Notes: generated by a model not told the origin, from the letters alone. A stretch of 41,986 nucleotides of DNA from an uncultured Treponema sp. (GCA_946631855.1 CAMPAL010000009.1:1-41986), one strand, 5' to 3'; shown: positions 1 through 9,413, counted from the first letter of the stretch. Numbers and translations are program-made.

Positions 1-459
1 AATTCCCACATCATTTTCTTCTGCCTTAAGACAGTTATTCTGACAGCCTGTTACACCAAACTTAAATTTATGTGGTAATTCGCGGCCAAAATATCTTTTA
101 TCAAGTTCCTGGGCAATTCTGTAAGAATCGATACAACCTGAAGGACATATTTCGCTCCCCTGACAGGCTGTAACTGTTCGAACACGAGGTCCACAAACCC
201 CAGGTCTAACTCCACCTTTCAGAAGTTCTGCCTTTACTTCTTCAATCTGATCAAAATCTATAAAAGGGATTTCAATTCCCTGACGGCTGGTCATATGTAC
301 ATAACCTTTGCCATATTTTTCTGCTACTTTTGCAACTGTTGCCAGTCCTTCTGCATTCAGGTGGCCACCTACAACTCCCAGACGAAGAGAAAACTTTCCC
401 TTCTGTTTCTGACGCATAAATCCACCTTTTTTTAATGCTCCGTAATCAATATTTGCCAT
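1..459 (-). CDS. Nitrite/sulfite reductase-like 4Fe-4S/siroheme protein, N-terminal part (runs off left edge)
   Basis: Reverse-strand ORF from ATG at 459: MANIDYGALKKGGFMRQKQKGKFSLRLGVVGGHLNAEGLATVAKVAEKYG...VTACQGSEICPSGCIDS...FGVTGCQNNCLKAEENDVGI; cysteine pattern typical of the siroheme/4Fe-4S sulfite/nitrite reductase family. Confidence 0.8.
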   Translation of the reverse strand, partial: MANIDYGALKKGGFMRQKQKGKFSLRLGVVGGHLNAEGLATVAKVAEKYGKGYVHMTSRQGIEIPFIDFDQIEEVKAELLKGGVRPGVCGPRVRTVTACQGSEICPSGCIDSYRIAQELDKRYFGRELPHKFKFGVTGCQNNCLKAEENDVGI

Positions 460-482
460 TTTTTTCGCTCCTGTTTTCCCTT

Positions 483-1706
483 TTATATTTCAATTGCTCT
501 CTTAAAATCTTCAATCAAATCGTCTGCATCTTCTATTCCAACAGAAACACGGATGGTATCATCAAAAACTCCTGCAGAATTCATTTCATCTATTGTGTTA
601 TGAAGATAAAGTGTACTTGCAGGATAAATAACCAGAGTTCTTACATCACCAATATTCGAAGCAACCAGTGCTGTTTTCAATGAATTGATGATTTTGAAAG
701 CCCTTTCTTTTGTTCCTGCCCTTAAAGAAATAATTCCTCCACCAAAGCCCTTTAATTCTTTATCTGCCAGAGCTTTATTTTTATTTCCTTCAAGCAAAGG
801 ATAATTTACAGAAATTCCTTCAAAACCATTCAAAGCTTCTGCCAGTTTTTTTGCATTACTGCAGATTCTTTCCATTCTTAATCCTAAAGTTTCAAGTCCA
901 ACTAAGTTTAAATAGGCATTCAAAGGTGCTAGACAGGCTCCAAAACTTGCCCAGCTGTGTTTTCTCAAACGAACTAAATAAGACAGGTTTCCAAAAAGTT
1001 TATAGTCTGATAAAGCAGGAAACTTTTCAAAATCCCACTTAAATTTTCCAGAATCAATAATTACGCCTGAAATGCTGTCAGCTGATCCATTTATATATTT
1101 TGAGGAAGAATGAACAACAATATCACAGCCCAAATCAATAGGATTTACCAGATAAGGAGTTGCAGTTGTGTTGTCCACCAGCAGAGGAATGCCTTTTGTA
1201 TGAACAAAATCTGCAAGTTCCTTTATATCTATAATATCCAGCCCGGGATTTGAAATGGTTTCTGCAAAAACAGCTTTTACTTTTGGACTAATAAGCTTTT
1301 CCAGATTTGCAGGACTAAAATCATTAGTATAGATAACTTTTATATCAAACTGCTTTAAAACCGAAAAAAGCTGAATTGTTCCACCGTAAAGACCTGTCGA
1401 AGCAATAATTTCATCACCACTGCTCAGAAAGTTTAACAAAGCCAGAGTGATTGCCGACATTCCGGAAGAAGTTGCAACAGCTCCACATCCATGTTCAAGA
1501 GCATTAATTCTCTGTTCAAAAGAAGCAACTGTAGGATTTCCTATTCTGGTGTAAGCAAATCCTCCAGCCCTTCCGCTAAAAACTTTTTCCAAAGTTTCCA
1601 TGTTTTCATATGAAAATGCACTAACCTGGTAGATTGGAGTAATTGTTGCACCGAAGCTCTGGTCTTTTACAAAACCTTTATGCAGAGCATCTGTATTGAA
1701 TCCCAT
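483..1706 (-). CDS. metY: O-acetylhomoserine sulfhydrylase / Cys-Met metabolism PLP enzyme
   Basis: 407 aa ORF; GFNTDALHKGF...PIYQVSAFSYENMETLEKVFSGRAGGFAYTRIGNPTV...SSSKYINGSADSISGVI typical of this PLP family. Confidence 0.9.
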   Translation of the reverse strand: MGFNTDALHKGFVKDQSFGATITPIYQVSAFSYENMETLEKVFSGRAGGFAYTRIGNPTVASFEQRINALEHGCGAVATSSGMSAITLALLNFLSSGDEIIASTGLYGGTIQLFSVLKQFDIKVIYTNDFSPANLEKLISPKVKAVFAETISNPGLDIIDIKELADFVHTKGIPLLVDNTTATPYLVNPIDLGCDIVVHSSSKYINGSADSISGVIIDSGKFKWDFEKFPALSDYKLFGNLSYLVRLRKHSWASFGACLAPLNAYLNLVGLETLGLRMERICSNAKKLAEALNGFEGISVNYPLLEGNKNKALADKELKGFGGGIISLRAGTKERAFKIINSLKTALVASNIGDVRTLVIYPASTLYLHNTIDEMNSAGVFDDTIRVSVGIEDADDLIEDFKRAIEI

Positions 1707-1731
1707 GGAAACCTCCGTTTTTATTAAAATA

Positions 1732-1750
1732 ACCTATAAGTTTACTAGGT
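1732..1750. promoter_or_regulatory. 19-bp palindromic operator ACCTA-N9-TAGGT (metY proximal)
   Basis: ACCTATAAGTTTACTAGGT; one of seven matching sites in the window. Confidence 0.7.
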
Positions 1751-1771
1751 ATATGAAATATATAATGTATT

Positions 1772-1790
1772 ACCTATCGGGTCAATAGGA
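1772..1790. promoter_or_regulatory. 19-bp palindromic operator overlapping metY -35 (minus strand)
   Basis: ACCTATCGGGTCAATAGGA; minus-strand TTGACC (1785-1780), 17-nt spacer, TATATT (1762-1757). Confidence 0.7.
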
Positions 1791-1824
1791 AAATAAAAAC
1801 AATAATGCGAAATTTATTAAATAA

Positions 1825-1843
1825 ACCTACTTTTTTGATAGGT
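1825..1843. promoter_or_regulatory. 19-bp palindromic operator upstream of metK
   Basis: ACCTACTTTTTTGATAGGT. Confidence 0.65.
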
Positions 1844-1858
1844 TTTGCAGAAATTCTA

Positions 1859-1888
1859 TTGACATTAATACCTGTCTCAAGTTATAGT
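1859..1888 (+). promoter_or_regulatory. Candidate metK sigma70-type promoter
   Basis: TTGACA (1859-1864), 18-nt spacer, TATAGT (1883-1888), between two ACCTA-N9-TAGGT sites. Confidence 0.5.
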
Positions 1889-1905
1889 CCAAACATAAAC
1901 TATTT

Positions 1906-1924
1906 ACCTATCAATTTGGTAGGT
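1906..1924. promoter_or_regulatory. 19-bp palindromic operator immediately upstream of metK
   Basis: ACCTATCAATTTGGTAGGT. Confidence 0.7.
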
Positions 1925-1950
1925 TTGAATACAAAAAAGGAGAAATATAT

Positions 1951-3132
1951 ATGGCAAGATTATTCACATCAGAATCAGTAACAGAAGGACACCCAGACAA
2001 AATAGCAGATCAGATTAGTGACAGCATTCTGGACGCTCTGCTCAAACAGGATCCTTACTCACGCGTAGCAGCAGAAACTACAGTTGCTACAGGATTGGCT
2101 TTAGTTGTAGGAGAAATTACAACAAATGCATATGTAGACATCGCAAAGATTGCACGCGAAACAATCCGTGAAATTGGCTATACAAACAACAAAAATGGTT
2201 TTGATGCTGATTCTATTGCCGTGCTTACTTCTATTGATGAACAGTCTGCAGATATCGCTCTTGGAGTTGATAAAGCTCTTGAATCAAAAGAATCTAAATC
2301 TGGAGAAGATTTTGGAACAGGTGCTGGAGACCAGGGAATTATTTTTGGTTATGCTACAGATGAAACTCCAGAATATCTTCCACCAGCAATTTCGTTTGCC
2401 CACCGTTTGACAAAACAGCTCGCAAAAGTCCGTAAAGACGGAACTCTTGATTACCTCCGCCCAGATGGAAAATCTCAGGTAACAGTAGAATTTGACGATG
2501 AAGGAAAAGTAAAACGCATTCACACAATTGTAGTTTCTACTCAGCACGCTCCAGAAGTTTCTCTGGAACAGATTCGCAAAGATGTTATTGAAAAAGTTGT
2601 AAAACCTGTTATTCCTGCAGAATTACTTGATAAGGACACAATCTACTTTATCAATCCTACAGGACGTTTTGTAATTGGTGGACCACAGGGTGACTCTGGT
2701 TTGACTGGCCGTAAAATTATTGTTGATACTTATGGTGGAACAGGCCGTCATGGTGGAGGAGCTTTCTCTGGAAAAGACCCTACAAAAGTTGACCGTTCTG
2801 CTGCATATGCTGCCCGCTGGGTTGCAAAAAATCTTGTTGCAGCTGGACTTGCTAAAAAAGCAGAAGTTGAACTGGCATATGCAATTGGTGTTGCAAAACC
2901 AGTTTCTATCGCAGTAGATACATTTGGAACAGGAAGTGTAAGCGATGAAAAAATTGTTGAAGTTATTAATAAGGTATTTGATTTACGACCTGCTGCTATT
3001 ATCAGCGAACTTGATTTACGTCGTCCGATCTACAAGAAAACAGCAGCATACGGCCACTTTGGAAGAAACGACCCTGACTTCACATGGGAAAAGCTCAACA
3101 AAGTAGATGAAATCAAGGCCGCACTGAAATAA
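1951..3132 (+). CDS. metK: S-adenosylmethionine synthetase
   Basis: 393 aa; [58 protein letters not shown] are MetK signatures. Confidence 0.98.
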   Translation: MARLFTSESVTEGHPDKIADQISDSILDALLKQDPYSRVAAETTVATGLALVVGEITTNAYVDIAKIARETIREIGYTNNKNGFDADSIAVLTSIDEQSADIALGVDKALESKESKSGEDFGTGAGDQGIIFGYATDETPEYLPPAISFAHRLTKQLAKVRKDGTLDYLRPDGKSQVTVEFDDEGKVKRIHTIVVSTQHAPEVSLEQIRKDVIEKVVKPVIPAELLDKDTIYFINPTGRFVIGGPQGDSGLTGRKIIVDTYGGTGRHGGGAFSGKDPTKVDRSAAYAARWVAKNLVAAGLAKKAEVELAYAIGVAKPVSIAVDTFGTGSVSDEKIVEVINKVFDLRPAAIISELDLRRPIYKKTAAYGHFGRNDPDFTWEKLNKVDEIKAALK

Positions 3133-3137
3133 ATAGA

Positions 3138-4247
3138 TTAAAACTTGTATTCCAGAAAGAGTGGGATTTTCCATTGAAAGTTCCACTCTTTTTTATTTGC
3201 CTGTTTATACAGTAAATCACAACCTGCAGAAGCCGACCAGTTATTAAAGTTCAACCAGAAACGTGGATATAATTCAAATGTCTGACGGTTGTTATCTGAA
3301 ACTTCTGAATCCAATCCTGCATAATAAAAGACTTTTGGTCTGAAAGAAAATCCACCAGCCAAAGGTATATCTGTCTGAATGCCAGCATACAAAGGAATCA
3401 TACTACCATTAACAGAATGTCCGGCTTCTCCTTCTAACACAAATGCGACTGGTCCAAAATTACTTTTCAAATTAATAGAAGCAAAGTGTGATTTTTTTAA
3501 ATTCGCATTGTTATAATTACTGATATTCTTAAAAGTTGAATTAGCTACATATGGTTCTGCATTAAAAGAAAGACTTAGAGCCAGAGAAAACTTTTTTACA
3601 AATCCCTGAAATTTTGGTGTGTAATACAAACTAATGGTGGAAGATAAATCATCTTTATAATTTCCATCAGCCTGCAAAGAACGGTCATATAAAAGGGTGG
3701 CACCAGTTTTTGTAGAAATATCAGCAAAATCATAAAGTAAACTGATATTTGCAGCCCAATCTGAAGTGAACTTTACAGAACTTTCAGTAAGAGGAAGTGC
3801 GGCCCCAAATTCAAATCCTCCAATCTTACTTTTTACACCAAGTCCTGTTTTTCCCCAGCGACTGGCACCAGTATAAAATTCTCCAAGTCCAAAATAATTC
3901 CCAGGAAGATAATAATTGTACAGTTTTCCAGCCGCAATCTCAAAAATCTCACTACCGACAGGACGAACTTTTACATAAGCCTTTTTTAATTCAACTTTTT
4001 GCCCCAAATCTGAAGGCTGCTGAGCTGAACTAAGTCTGTAGTAAATTTTTCCACCAGCAGAAGCATAATCATTTCCGGCAGAAACATCGGCAAAAAGATA
4101 TGCACCGCCAAATTCACTTCCTTCACCACTATTGTTTGACTGAACAAGGGTAGAACCAGCTCCTGCACTGGCAGAAACTTTTACTTCTGCCTGAACAAAT
4201 GCACTTGTAATCATCACAAAATACAAAAATACAAAAAACTTTTTCAT
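3138..4247 (-). CDS. Predicted outer-membrane beta-barrel/porin-like protein
   Basis: 369 aa with signal peptide (MKKFFVFLYFVMITSAFVQAE), alternating aromatic/Gly-rich strands, C-terminal ...FLEYKF; last gene of the minus-strand transporter operon. Confidence 0.65.
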   Translation of the reverse strand: MKKFFVFLYFVMITSAFVQAEVKVSASAGAGSTLVQSNNSGEGSEFGGAYLFADVSAGNDYASAGGKIYYRLSSAQQPSDLGQKVELKKAYVKVRPVGSEIFEIAAGKLYNYYLPGNYFGLGEFYTGASRWGKTGLGVKSKIGGFEFGAALPLTESSVKFTSDWAANISLLYDFADISTKTGATLLYDRSLQADGNYKDDLSSTISLYYTPKFQGFVKKFSLALSLSFNAEPYVANSTFKNISNYNNANLKKSHFASINLKSNFGPVAFVLEGEAGHSVNGSMIPLYAGIQTDIPLAGGFSFRPKVFYYAGLDSEVSDNNRQTFELYPRFWLNFNNWSASAGCDLLYKQANKKEWNFQWKIPLFLEYKF

Positions 4248-4262
4248 TTTAAGACCTCTTTT

Positions 4263-5024
4263 TTACTTACAAACTCCATATTTATAAACAGACTCTTCAT
4301 CCGATACTTTTTTTATTCCAATTCCCATTGCATCACGCAAGCATTCAGAATTTTCCGCAATTTTTTCCGGACTTCCACTTTCAACAAGCCTTCCTTCCTT
4401 TAAAAGAAAAACACTGTCGGCGGTGGAAAAACTTTGTGGTAAATCATGACTGGAAAAAATAATCCCCCTGCCCTGTTCTGAAAGTTTTTTCAAAAGTTCC
4501 ATCACCTCAAGCTGATGTTTTATGTCCATGTAAGTGGCAGGTTCATCCAGCAAAATAAAAGGAGTATTCTGAGCAATCACCATAGCAAGATAAGCCCTCT
4601 GCCTTTCTCCACCGCTAATTTCTCCCAAGCCCTTTTCCCGTAAGTTCCACAAATCAGTCAAACGTAAAGCTTCTTCAACAAGTTCCAGATCTTTCTGCCC
4701 CAGTATTTTTGAATAACCAAGATAGGGAAAACGCCCATGACAGACCAGAGTGTAAACATCCAGATTTGCAGGAGGCATAAACTGAGGAAGATAACTTACA
4801 AAGGCAGCCTTCTTTTTGTGACTCATTTTAGAAGCGTCTTTTCCGCCCAGGAGGACTGTCCCCTCATAATTTTTTATTCCAACCAGAGCCTTAAGCAAGG
4901 TTGATTTTCCGCTTCCATTAAGTCCCAGAATTACACTGATTTTTCCTGCTTCAAAGTTCAGAGAATCAATCTGCAAAACATCTTTATTTCCGTATGAAAC
5001 TTTTAAATCCTTTATCTCAATCAT
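4263..5024 (-). CDS. ABC transporter ATP-binding protein (FecE/BtuD family)
   Basis: Walker A GLNGSGKSTLL, signature ISGGERQRAYLAMVIAQ, Walker B FILLDEPATYMD. Confidence 0.93.
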   Translation of the reverse strand: MIEIKDLKVSYGNKDVLQIDSLNFEAGKISVILGLNGSGKSTLLKALVGIKNYEGTVLLGGKDASKMSHKKKAAFVSYLPQFMPPANLDVYTLVCHGRFPYLGYSKILGQKDLELVEEALRLTDLWNLREKGLGEISGGERQRAYLAMVIAQNTPFILLDEPATYMDIKHQLEVMELLKKLSEQGRGIIFSSHDLPQSFSTADSVFLLKEGRLVESGSPEKIAENSECLRDAMGIGIKKVSDEESVYKYGVCK

Positions 5025-5053
5025 TTTTTTATCCTAATTAAAATCCTTTTTTT

Positions 5054-6058
5054 CTAAACCGACAGTTTCTTTTTCTTAGAAATCAACATCCAGATAAAGA
5101 ATGGGCTTCCAAGACAGGAAAGAAAAAGTCCAACCGGAAGTTCATAAGGATAAAACAGAAGACGGGAAATTAAATCGCAAAGCATAAGAAAATCTGAACC
5201 AAAAAGAAGGCACAAAATGATATTGGAACGGCACTTATTTTTGCCAGAAAGTCTTATAAAATTTGGAATAATCAGTCCAACAAAACCCAGTAATCCGCAG
5301 ACACTTACAGCACTTGCGGCCAGAACTCCAGAAAGAAGAATTGCACAAAGTCTGTAAAATCTCACATTCAGTCCAAGGCCGTATGCAACTTCATCACCCA
5401 GAGAAAACAAATCAATTCCGTCTGAAAGTAAAAGCAAAATAAAAAGGGCAAGAAGTATCAGAGGAAGGGAAAAAAACAGACAGCCGGTGTTCAGATTTTG
5501 AAATCCCCCAAGGCTAAAGGCAACTTTATCTGCCACAATTTCTGGATGCAGGGTGATTAAAATATCAATTCCTGCTGACATCAAAGAAGAAACTGCAACG
5601 CCGGCAAGAATCAAAGTGGTTTTAGAAATTCCTGCTTTTTCACTTATAAAATAAACTGTCAGAACCGAAATCAAAGCACCTGTAAAAGCCCCCGCAGTTC
5701 GTGCAAAAGTTGAAAAAGGAAAAATTAAACCTGCAAGTAAAACAAAAAGACCTGCTCCAGTATTAACTCCAATAATTCCAGGACTGGCAAGTGTATTATT
5801 AAGGGCAGTCTGTAAAATCAAACCAGAAACAGAAAGTGCTGCCCCGCAAAAAACCGCTCCCAAAGTACGAGGCAGACGGATTTTTAACAGAATGATTTTT
5901 ACACTTGCAGAAATTTCTTCTTTTGAAAAAAGGCCTGCGAACGCTTTTAGTCCGCTTTTAAAAGAAAGTCCTTTTGTTCCTGCAAAAACCGAAAGAAAAA
6001 AGAGGATGAAAAATAAAAGCAGTCCACCACCGTAAAGACTTTTCTTACTAAGTTTCAT
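5054..6058 (-). CDS. ABC transporter permease (FecCD/BtuC family); start likely MKLSKKSL at 6058
   Basis: Polytopic; RLPRTLGAVFCGAALSVSGLILQTALNNTLASPGIIGVNTGAG FecCD signature. The 6106 start in the ORF track overlaps the upstream gene by 52 nt; the ATG at 6058 gives an ATGA stop/start overlap. Confidence 0.9.
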   Translation of the reverse strand: MKLSKKSLYGGGLLLFFILFFLSVFAGTKGLSFKSGLKAFAGLFSKEEISASVKIILLKIRLPRTLGAVFCGAALSVSGLILQTALNNTLASPGIIGVNTGAGLFVLLAGLIFPFSTFARTAGAFTGALISVLTVYFISEKAGISKTTLILAGVAVSSLMSAGIDILITLHPEIVADKVAFSLGGFQNLNTGCLFFSLPLILLALFILLLLSDGIDLFSLGDEVAYGLGLNVRFYRLCAILLSGVLAASAVSVCGLLGFVGLIIPNFIRLSGKNKCRSNIILCLLFGSDFLMLCDLISRLLFYPYELPVGLFLSCLGSPFFIWMLISKKKKLSV

Positions 6059-6966
6059 AATCCACCACCTGTAAAATTTGCCACCGTCTGATAGGCTAAA
6101 GCCCATCGCTCATTCGGCTTAAAATTAAATAATTCTTTTGGAAGAATATGAACCTTTCCATTTTTTACAGCAGACAAATCTTTCCACGCAGGATGACTCT
6201 GATAAGCTTTATAAAAAGAATCTTCTGCATTTTTCTGATTCCCCTGATATACAATAAAAATATAATCGGGGTCAGACGTAACAATTGCTTCAATTCCAAT
6301 TTCATCAAGACTTAAACTGTCATCCACCACAGGCACTAAACCTAAATCCTGAAAAATTTCATTCGCAAAATGGTCTTTCAGCACCTTATTTTTGGTCCCG
6401 GAAATTCTAAGGAAAAGATAAGTTTCGGCAGGGGACAGACCTCTACTTGTGTCAGCTGGGGACAGACCTCGGGTGGTGGACTCCAAAGGGGACAGACCCC
6501 TTCTAGTCGATACAATCTTTTCAATATCCTTTTTAACTGCTTCTACATTTTTTTGATACAAATCTTTTCGACCGGTCATACTGGTAAAATCCCGCATAAC
6601 TTTTTCATAGTCAGAAAAGTTTTTAACATCAACAACATAGACCTGAATCCCAAGACTATTAAGATTCAAATGCAGTTTTTTATGCGAAGGAATATCCTGA
6701 GTCAGAAGAACTAAATCTGGATTCAGAGAAATAATTGCTTCAAAAGAGGCGGTATGTGTACTTCCAATACTTACTGCATTTTTACATTCAGGCAGTTCAA
6801 GGGCGTCATCTGTAAGACCAGAAAGTTTTCCACCCGCCAGAAGCCACATTTCTGCAAGAGATTTTGAAAGGGCAACCACATTTTTTTCTTTTGCCCATAA
6901 ACCTGTCCCCAAAAAATTAAAAAGAAGGATAAAAAATAAATTACGGATTAGAGTTTTTGCTTTCAC
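6055..6966 (-). CDS. ABC transporter periplasmic binding protein (iron complex/B12/haem type)
   Basis: Signal peptide; VVALSKSLAEMWLLAGGKLSGLTDDALEL...LNPDLVLLTQD...ANFTGGG typical of the BtuF/FecB fold; contains three RGLSP repeats. Confidence 0.85.
   Translation of the reverse strand: MKAKTLIRNLFFILLFNFLGTGLWAKEKNVVALSKSLAEMWLLAGGKLSGLTDDALELPECKNAVSIGSTHTASFEAIISLNPDLVLLTQDIPSHKKLHLNLNSLGIQVYVVDVKNFSDYEKVMRDFTSMTGRKDLYQKNVEAVKKDIEKIVSTRRGLSPLESTTRGLSPADTSRGLSPAETYLFLRISGTKNKVLKDHFANEIFQDLGLVPVVDDSLSLDEIGIEAIVTSDPDYIFIVYQGNQKNAEDSFYKAYQSHPAWKDLSAVKNGKVHILPKELFNFKPNERWALAYQTVANFTGGGL
6431..6443. repeat. GGGGACAGAC-type short repeat (copy 1 of 3 in binding protein)
   Basis: ggggacagacctc; encodes RGLSP on the minus strand. 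Confidence 0.8.
6458..6470. repeat. GGGGACAGAC-type short repeat (copy 2 of 3)
   Basis: ggggacagacctc; encodes RGLSP on the minus strand. Confidence 0.8.
6488..6500. repeat. GGGGACAGACCCC short repeat (copy 3 of 3)
   Basis: ggggacagacccc exact; encodes RGLSP on the minus strand. Confidence 0.85.
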
Positions 6967-7621
6967 CTAAGTACCTTGCTCTAAATAATTCAAAATGACT
7001 CAAAGCAAAAGGATTCTTCACCACCCTAAGACCATTCTCCTCAAGAATCTGGACGAAACTTTTTTTACCAGTTTCATCCTGAATCAGACCAAAAATGTCT
7101 TTTTTAACGTGGATACCGGCATTTATGAGCAAAGGATAGACCTGAACAGGCTTTCCTTTACCACCAGTATTTTTTTTGAATTTTTCCTGAACTTTACTTA
7201 AATATGAATAAACATTACCTTCACCTGTCAGGCAGGCAACTTCCACATTTAAAAAGCCTTTTGAATGTAAAGATTCTGAAAGTGCTGAATATTCCTTGTT
7301 AGCAGAGTTTTCCAAACCATGTCCAACAAGGCAGTATTCATATTCAGAATTGAAACCAAGTTCCTCAATCAGAAAGTCAGCAAAAAGTTCTATTTTACGT
7401 GGAGAACCTAAAACAGGAAGCTCCACTTCAATTTTAGAAAAACGTTTCTTGTAAGGAAGAAGTCTTTCTCTTAATCTTTTTGTTTCATAACCATCCGACA
7501 TTAGAACCGGCTTCACAAGGATTTCATCAACACCTGATGCCAGCAAATTTTCAAGTATATTTTCTAAAGAAAAGTCTCCCTGACTGTTCAGCATTTTGTA
7601 ATCAACATAAAGACTTTTCAT
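6941..7621 (-). CDS. CbiK-like sirohydrochlorin chelatase, N-terminally short
   Basis: CLVGHGLENSANKEYSALSESLHSKGFLNVEVACLTGEG and VYPLLINAGIHVKKDIFG match the CbiK GHG and GxHxxxD metal-site motifs; the usual N-terminal SFGTS segment is missing. Confidence 0.75.
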   Translation of the reverse strand: MKSLYVDYKMLNSQGDFSLENILENLLASGVDEILVKPVLMSDGYETKRLRERLLPYKKRFSKIEVELPVLGSPRKIELFADFLIEELGFNSEYEYCLVGHGLENSANKEYSALSESLHSKGFLNVEVACLTGEGNVYSYLSKVQEKFKKNTGGKGKPVQVYPLLINAGIHVKKDIFGLIQDETGKKSFVQILEENGLRVVKNPFALSHFELFRARYLGESKNSNP

Positions 7622-7633
7622 TTCTACTCCAGA

Positions 7634-7945
7634 CTAAACATCTTTTTTTGAGGATAACTTTCTTTCAAGCCATCCCCAAAACTTAAAAGTAATTGCACCC
7701 CAGGCTAAAAAAAGAATTATATAAACAATCATAGGAATTGAAGTGTGATAATAATCCGGATCCACAAACTTTTGAAACTCTGGAATATCTGCGTAGTAAT
7801 ATGCACCAGCACCAAAATCAAGTGAATCAACAAGACCAAGCCCATTAATCATGATATAAACAGCTGTTACAATTGTAGCAAGACTAACCAGCGAAATAAA
7901 AATCGTCCAAATTATTTTTCCAAAAGATTTTTTCATATAACTCAC
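7634..7945 (-). CDS. Small two-TM hypothetical membrane protein
   Basis: 103 aa with two hydrophobic segments (TIFISLVSLATIVTAVYIMI; IPMIVYIILFLAWGAITFKF), located between the YeiH-like and CbiK-like genes. Confidence 0.7.
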   Translation of the reverse strand: MSYMKKSFGKIIWTIFISLVSLATIVTAVYIMINGLGLVDSLDFGAGAYYYADIPEFQKFVDPDYYHTSIPMIVYIILFLAWGAITFKFWGWLERKLSSKKDV

Positions 7946-7969
7946 CTATAAAAGCACCCGGGGTATTTA

Positions 7970-9379
7970 TTAGTTCAATACAGGAATTGGGAAGAACTTA
8001 CCGCTCAAAGCAATCCATACAACAATGAATGTAAGGATGATATTAAAGAGCTGTCCTACAATGTAAAGAACCAATGGTTTTCCACCCTTAAGCTGTCTTC
8101 CAATTTCACGGAAGTTTGTATCCAATCCAATAGATGTAAAAGCCAGAACGAATGCCCAGTTTTTATACTGATCCAGAATTGAGTTGATTGAACTTACAGC
8201 GGCAGAACCTGCAAGAGGTTTTACAATGAAAGATGCAACCAAAGATGCAGCAAAGAAACCAAGAATAAACTTTGGAAGTCTGTACCAGATTTCTCCAGCT
8301 CCAACTTTCTGATTTGTATTAGCTCCACCATCAACATACTTTGCAAAGAAAACTGCAACAAAGAAAGCTATAAAACCAATTAAAATATTCTGAATTGATT
8401 TAACAAGAACTGCTGCTTTCTGAGCTTCTTCACCAAGTGCTGTTCCTGCAACAGTTACCGCACCAGTTGAATCTACAGTACCACCAATCAAAGCACCACC
8501 AATAAGCTGACTAACTCCAAGAGCCTTAAGAATAAGTGGCTCAAAAACCATCATTAAAACTGTAAAGATAATTGAAATTGAAACTGCCAGGGACAGATCT
8601 GTCTTTTTTGCCTTTGCAGCGGCACCAGTTGCAATTGCGGCAGAAGTACCACAAACTGATGTAGCAGTAGCAACTGTAATTACAAAAGGTTTATTGTCAA
8701 TTTTAAGAACACGTGTCCCAAAGAACCACATAAAAATGATTACTACAGGAGTAACAAGCCAGGCTATTGCAAGTCCGTATGGTCCAAACTTAATGATATT
8801 ACTGAACAAAACAGAAAAGCCCATTATTACAAGTCCTGCCTTGATGTAATATTCTGTCTGAACCGCAGGTTTAAGCCAGTCTGGAGTTCCAACAGTATTT
8901 GAAACTAAAAGTCCAACAATAAGAGCAAAGAAAGCCCATTCAAGATAACGATTAAAAGTAAATTCTGCAGAAATAAGACGAACCAGAACTGCAAGAACAA
9001 AAAGTACAACATATGCAGGAATATACTTTTTCAAACTTTCGCCTTTAAGTTTTGCACCAAGACTGAACAAACCTGCTGTTACCAGAAATGTTCTCAAAAG
9101 AGCAAACCAGAAAGATGATTTTGCAAGCTGACTTCCAAGAGTTGCAGAAGCTCCCGGACCCCATTTACTGAAGTTCAAAGCAGAAAAATTAAATCCTGGA
9201 ACAATTTTTCCTGCTTCATTAGTATGGCCTGTAAAAACCGCAATAGCAGCAATTACAATCACAATAAAACCAATCCACACAGAAAGCCAGTCTTCTTTTT
9301 TATATAAATCTGACCAGTGGATTTTTTCTACAGTTACAAGTTCTTCTGACTGTGTAACTTCAACATTCTTATCACTCAT
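7970..9379 (-). CDS. YeiH/UPF0324 family putative sulfate exporter-type membrane protein
   Basis: 469 aa polytopic; VATATSVCGTSAAIATGAAAKAKKTDLSLAVSISIIFTVLMM and GGTVDSTGAVTVAGTALGEEAQKAAVLVKSIQNILIG typical of this family. Confidence 0.88.
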   Translation of the reverse strand: MSDKNVEVTQSEELVTVEKIHWSDLYKKEDWLSVWIGFIVIVIAAIAVFTGHTNEAGKIVPGFNFSALNFSKWGPGASATLGSQLAKSSFWFALLRTFLVTAGLFSLGAKLKGESLKKYIPAYVVLFVLAVLVRLISAEFTFNRYLEWAFFALIVGLLVSNTVGTPDWLKPAVQTEYYIKAGLVIMGFSVLFSNIIKFGPYGLAIAWLVTPVVIIFMWFFGTRVLKIDNKPFVITVATATSVCGTSAAIATGAAAKAKKTDLSLAVSISIIFTVLMMVFEPLILKALGVSQLIGGALIGGTVDSTGAVTVAGTALGEEAQKAAVLVKSIQNILIGFIAFFVAVFFAKYVDGGANTNQKVGAGEIWYRLPKFILGFFAASLVASFIVKPLAGSAAVSSINSILDQYKNWAFVLAFTSIGLDTNFREIGRQLKGGKPLVLYIVGQLFNIILTFIVVWIALSGKFFPIPVLN

Positions 9380-9394
9380 CCTAAACTCCTTATA

Positions 9395-9413
9395 ACCTAT
9401 TATGTTAGTAGGT
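9395..9413. promoter_or_regulatory. 19-bp palindromic operator (YeiH proximal)
   Basis: ACCTATTATGTTAGTAGGT. Confidence 0.7.

Noticed and set aside
1825-1950. SAM riboswitch upstream of metK
   Set aside because: Leader is short and dominated by palindromic DNA operators; no recognisable SAM aptamer core.
4852-4866. aggactgtcccctca in the ABC ATPase gene
   Set aside because: Encodes EGTVLLGG, normal for the family; lacks the ACAGACC core.
6431-6500. Possible CRISPR-like array (three regularly spaced short repeats)
   Set aside because: Repeats are about 13 bp, in frame within a conserved gene, with spacers of only 14-17 nt; not CRISPR.
6899-6911. acctgtccccaaa near the binding-protein signal peptide
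   Set aside because: Eight-base match only; may be a decayed copy but unsupported.
8589-8604. gggacagatctgtc with a 12-bp palindrome inside the YeiH-like gene
   Set aside because: Encodes KTDLSLA, a segment expected in the family; only partial match to the repeat core.
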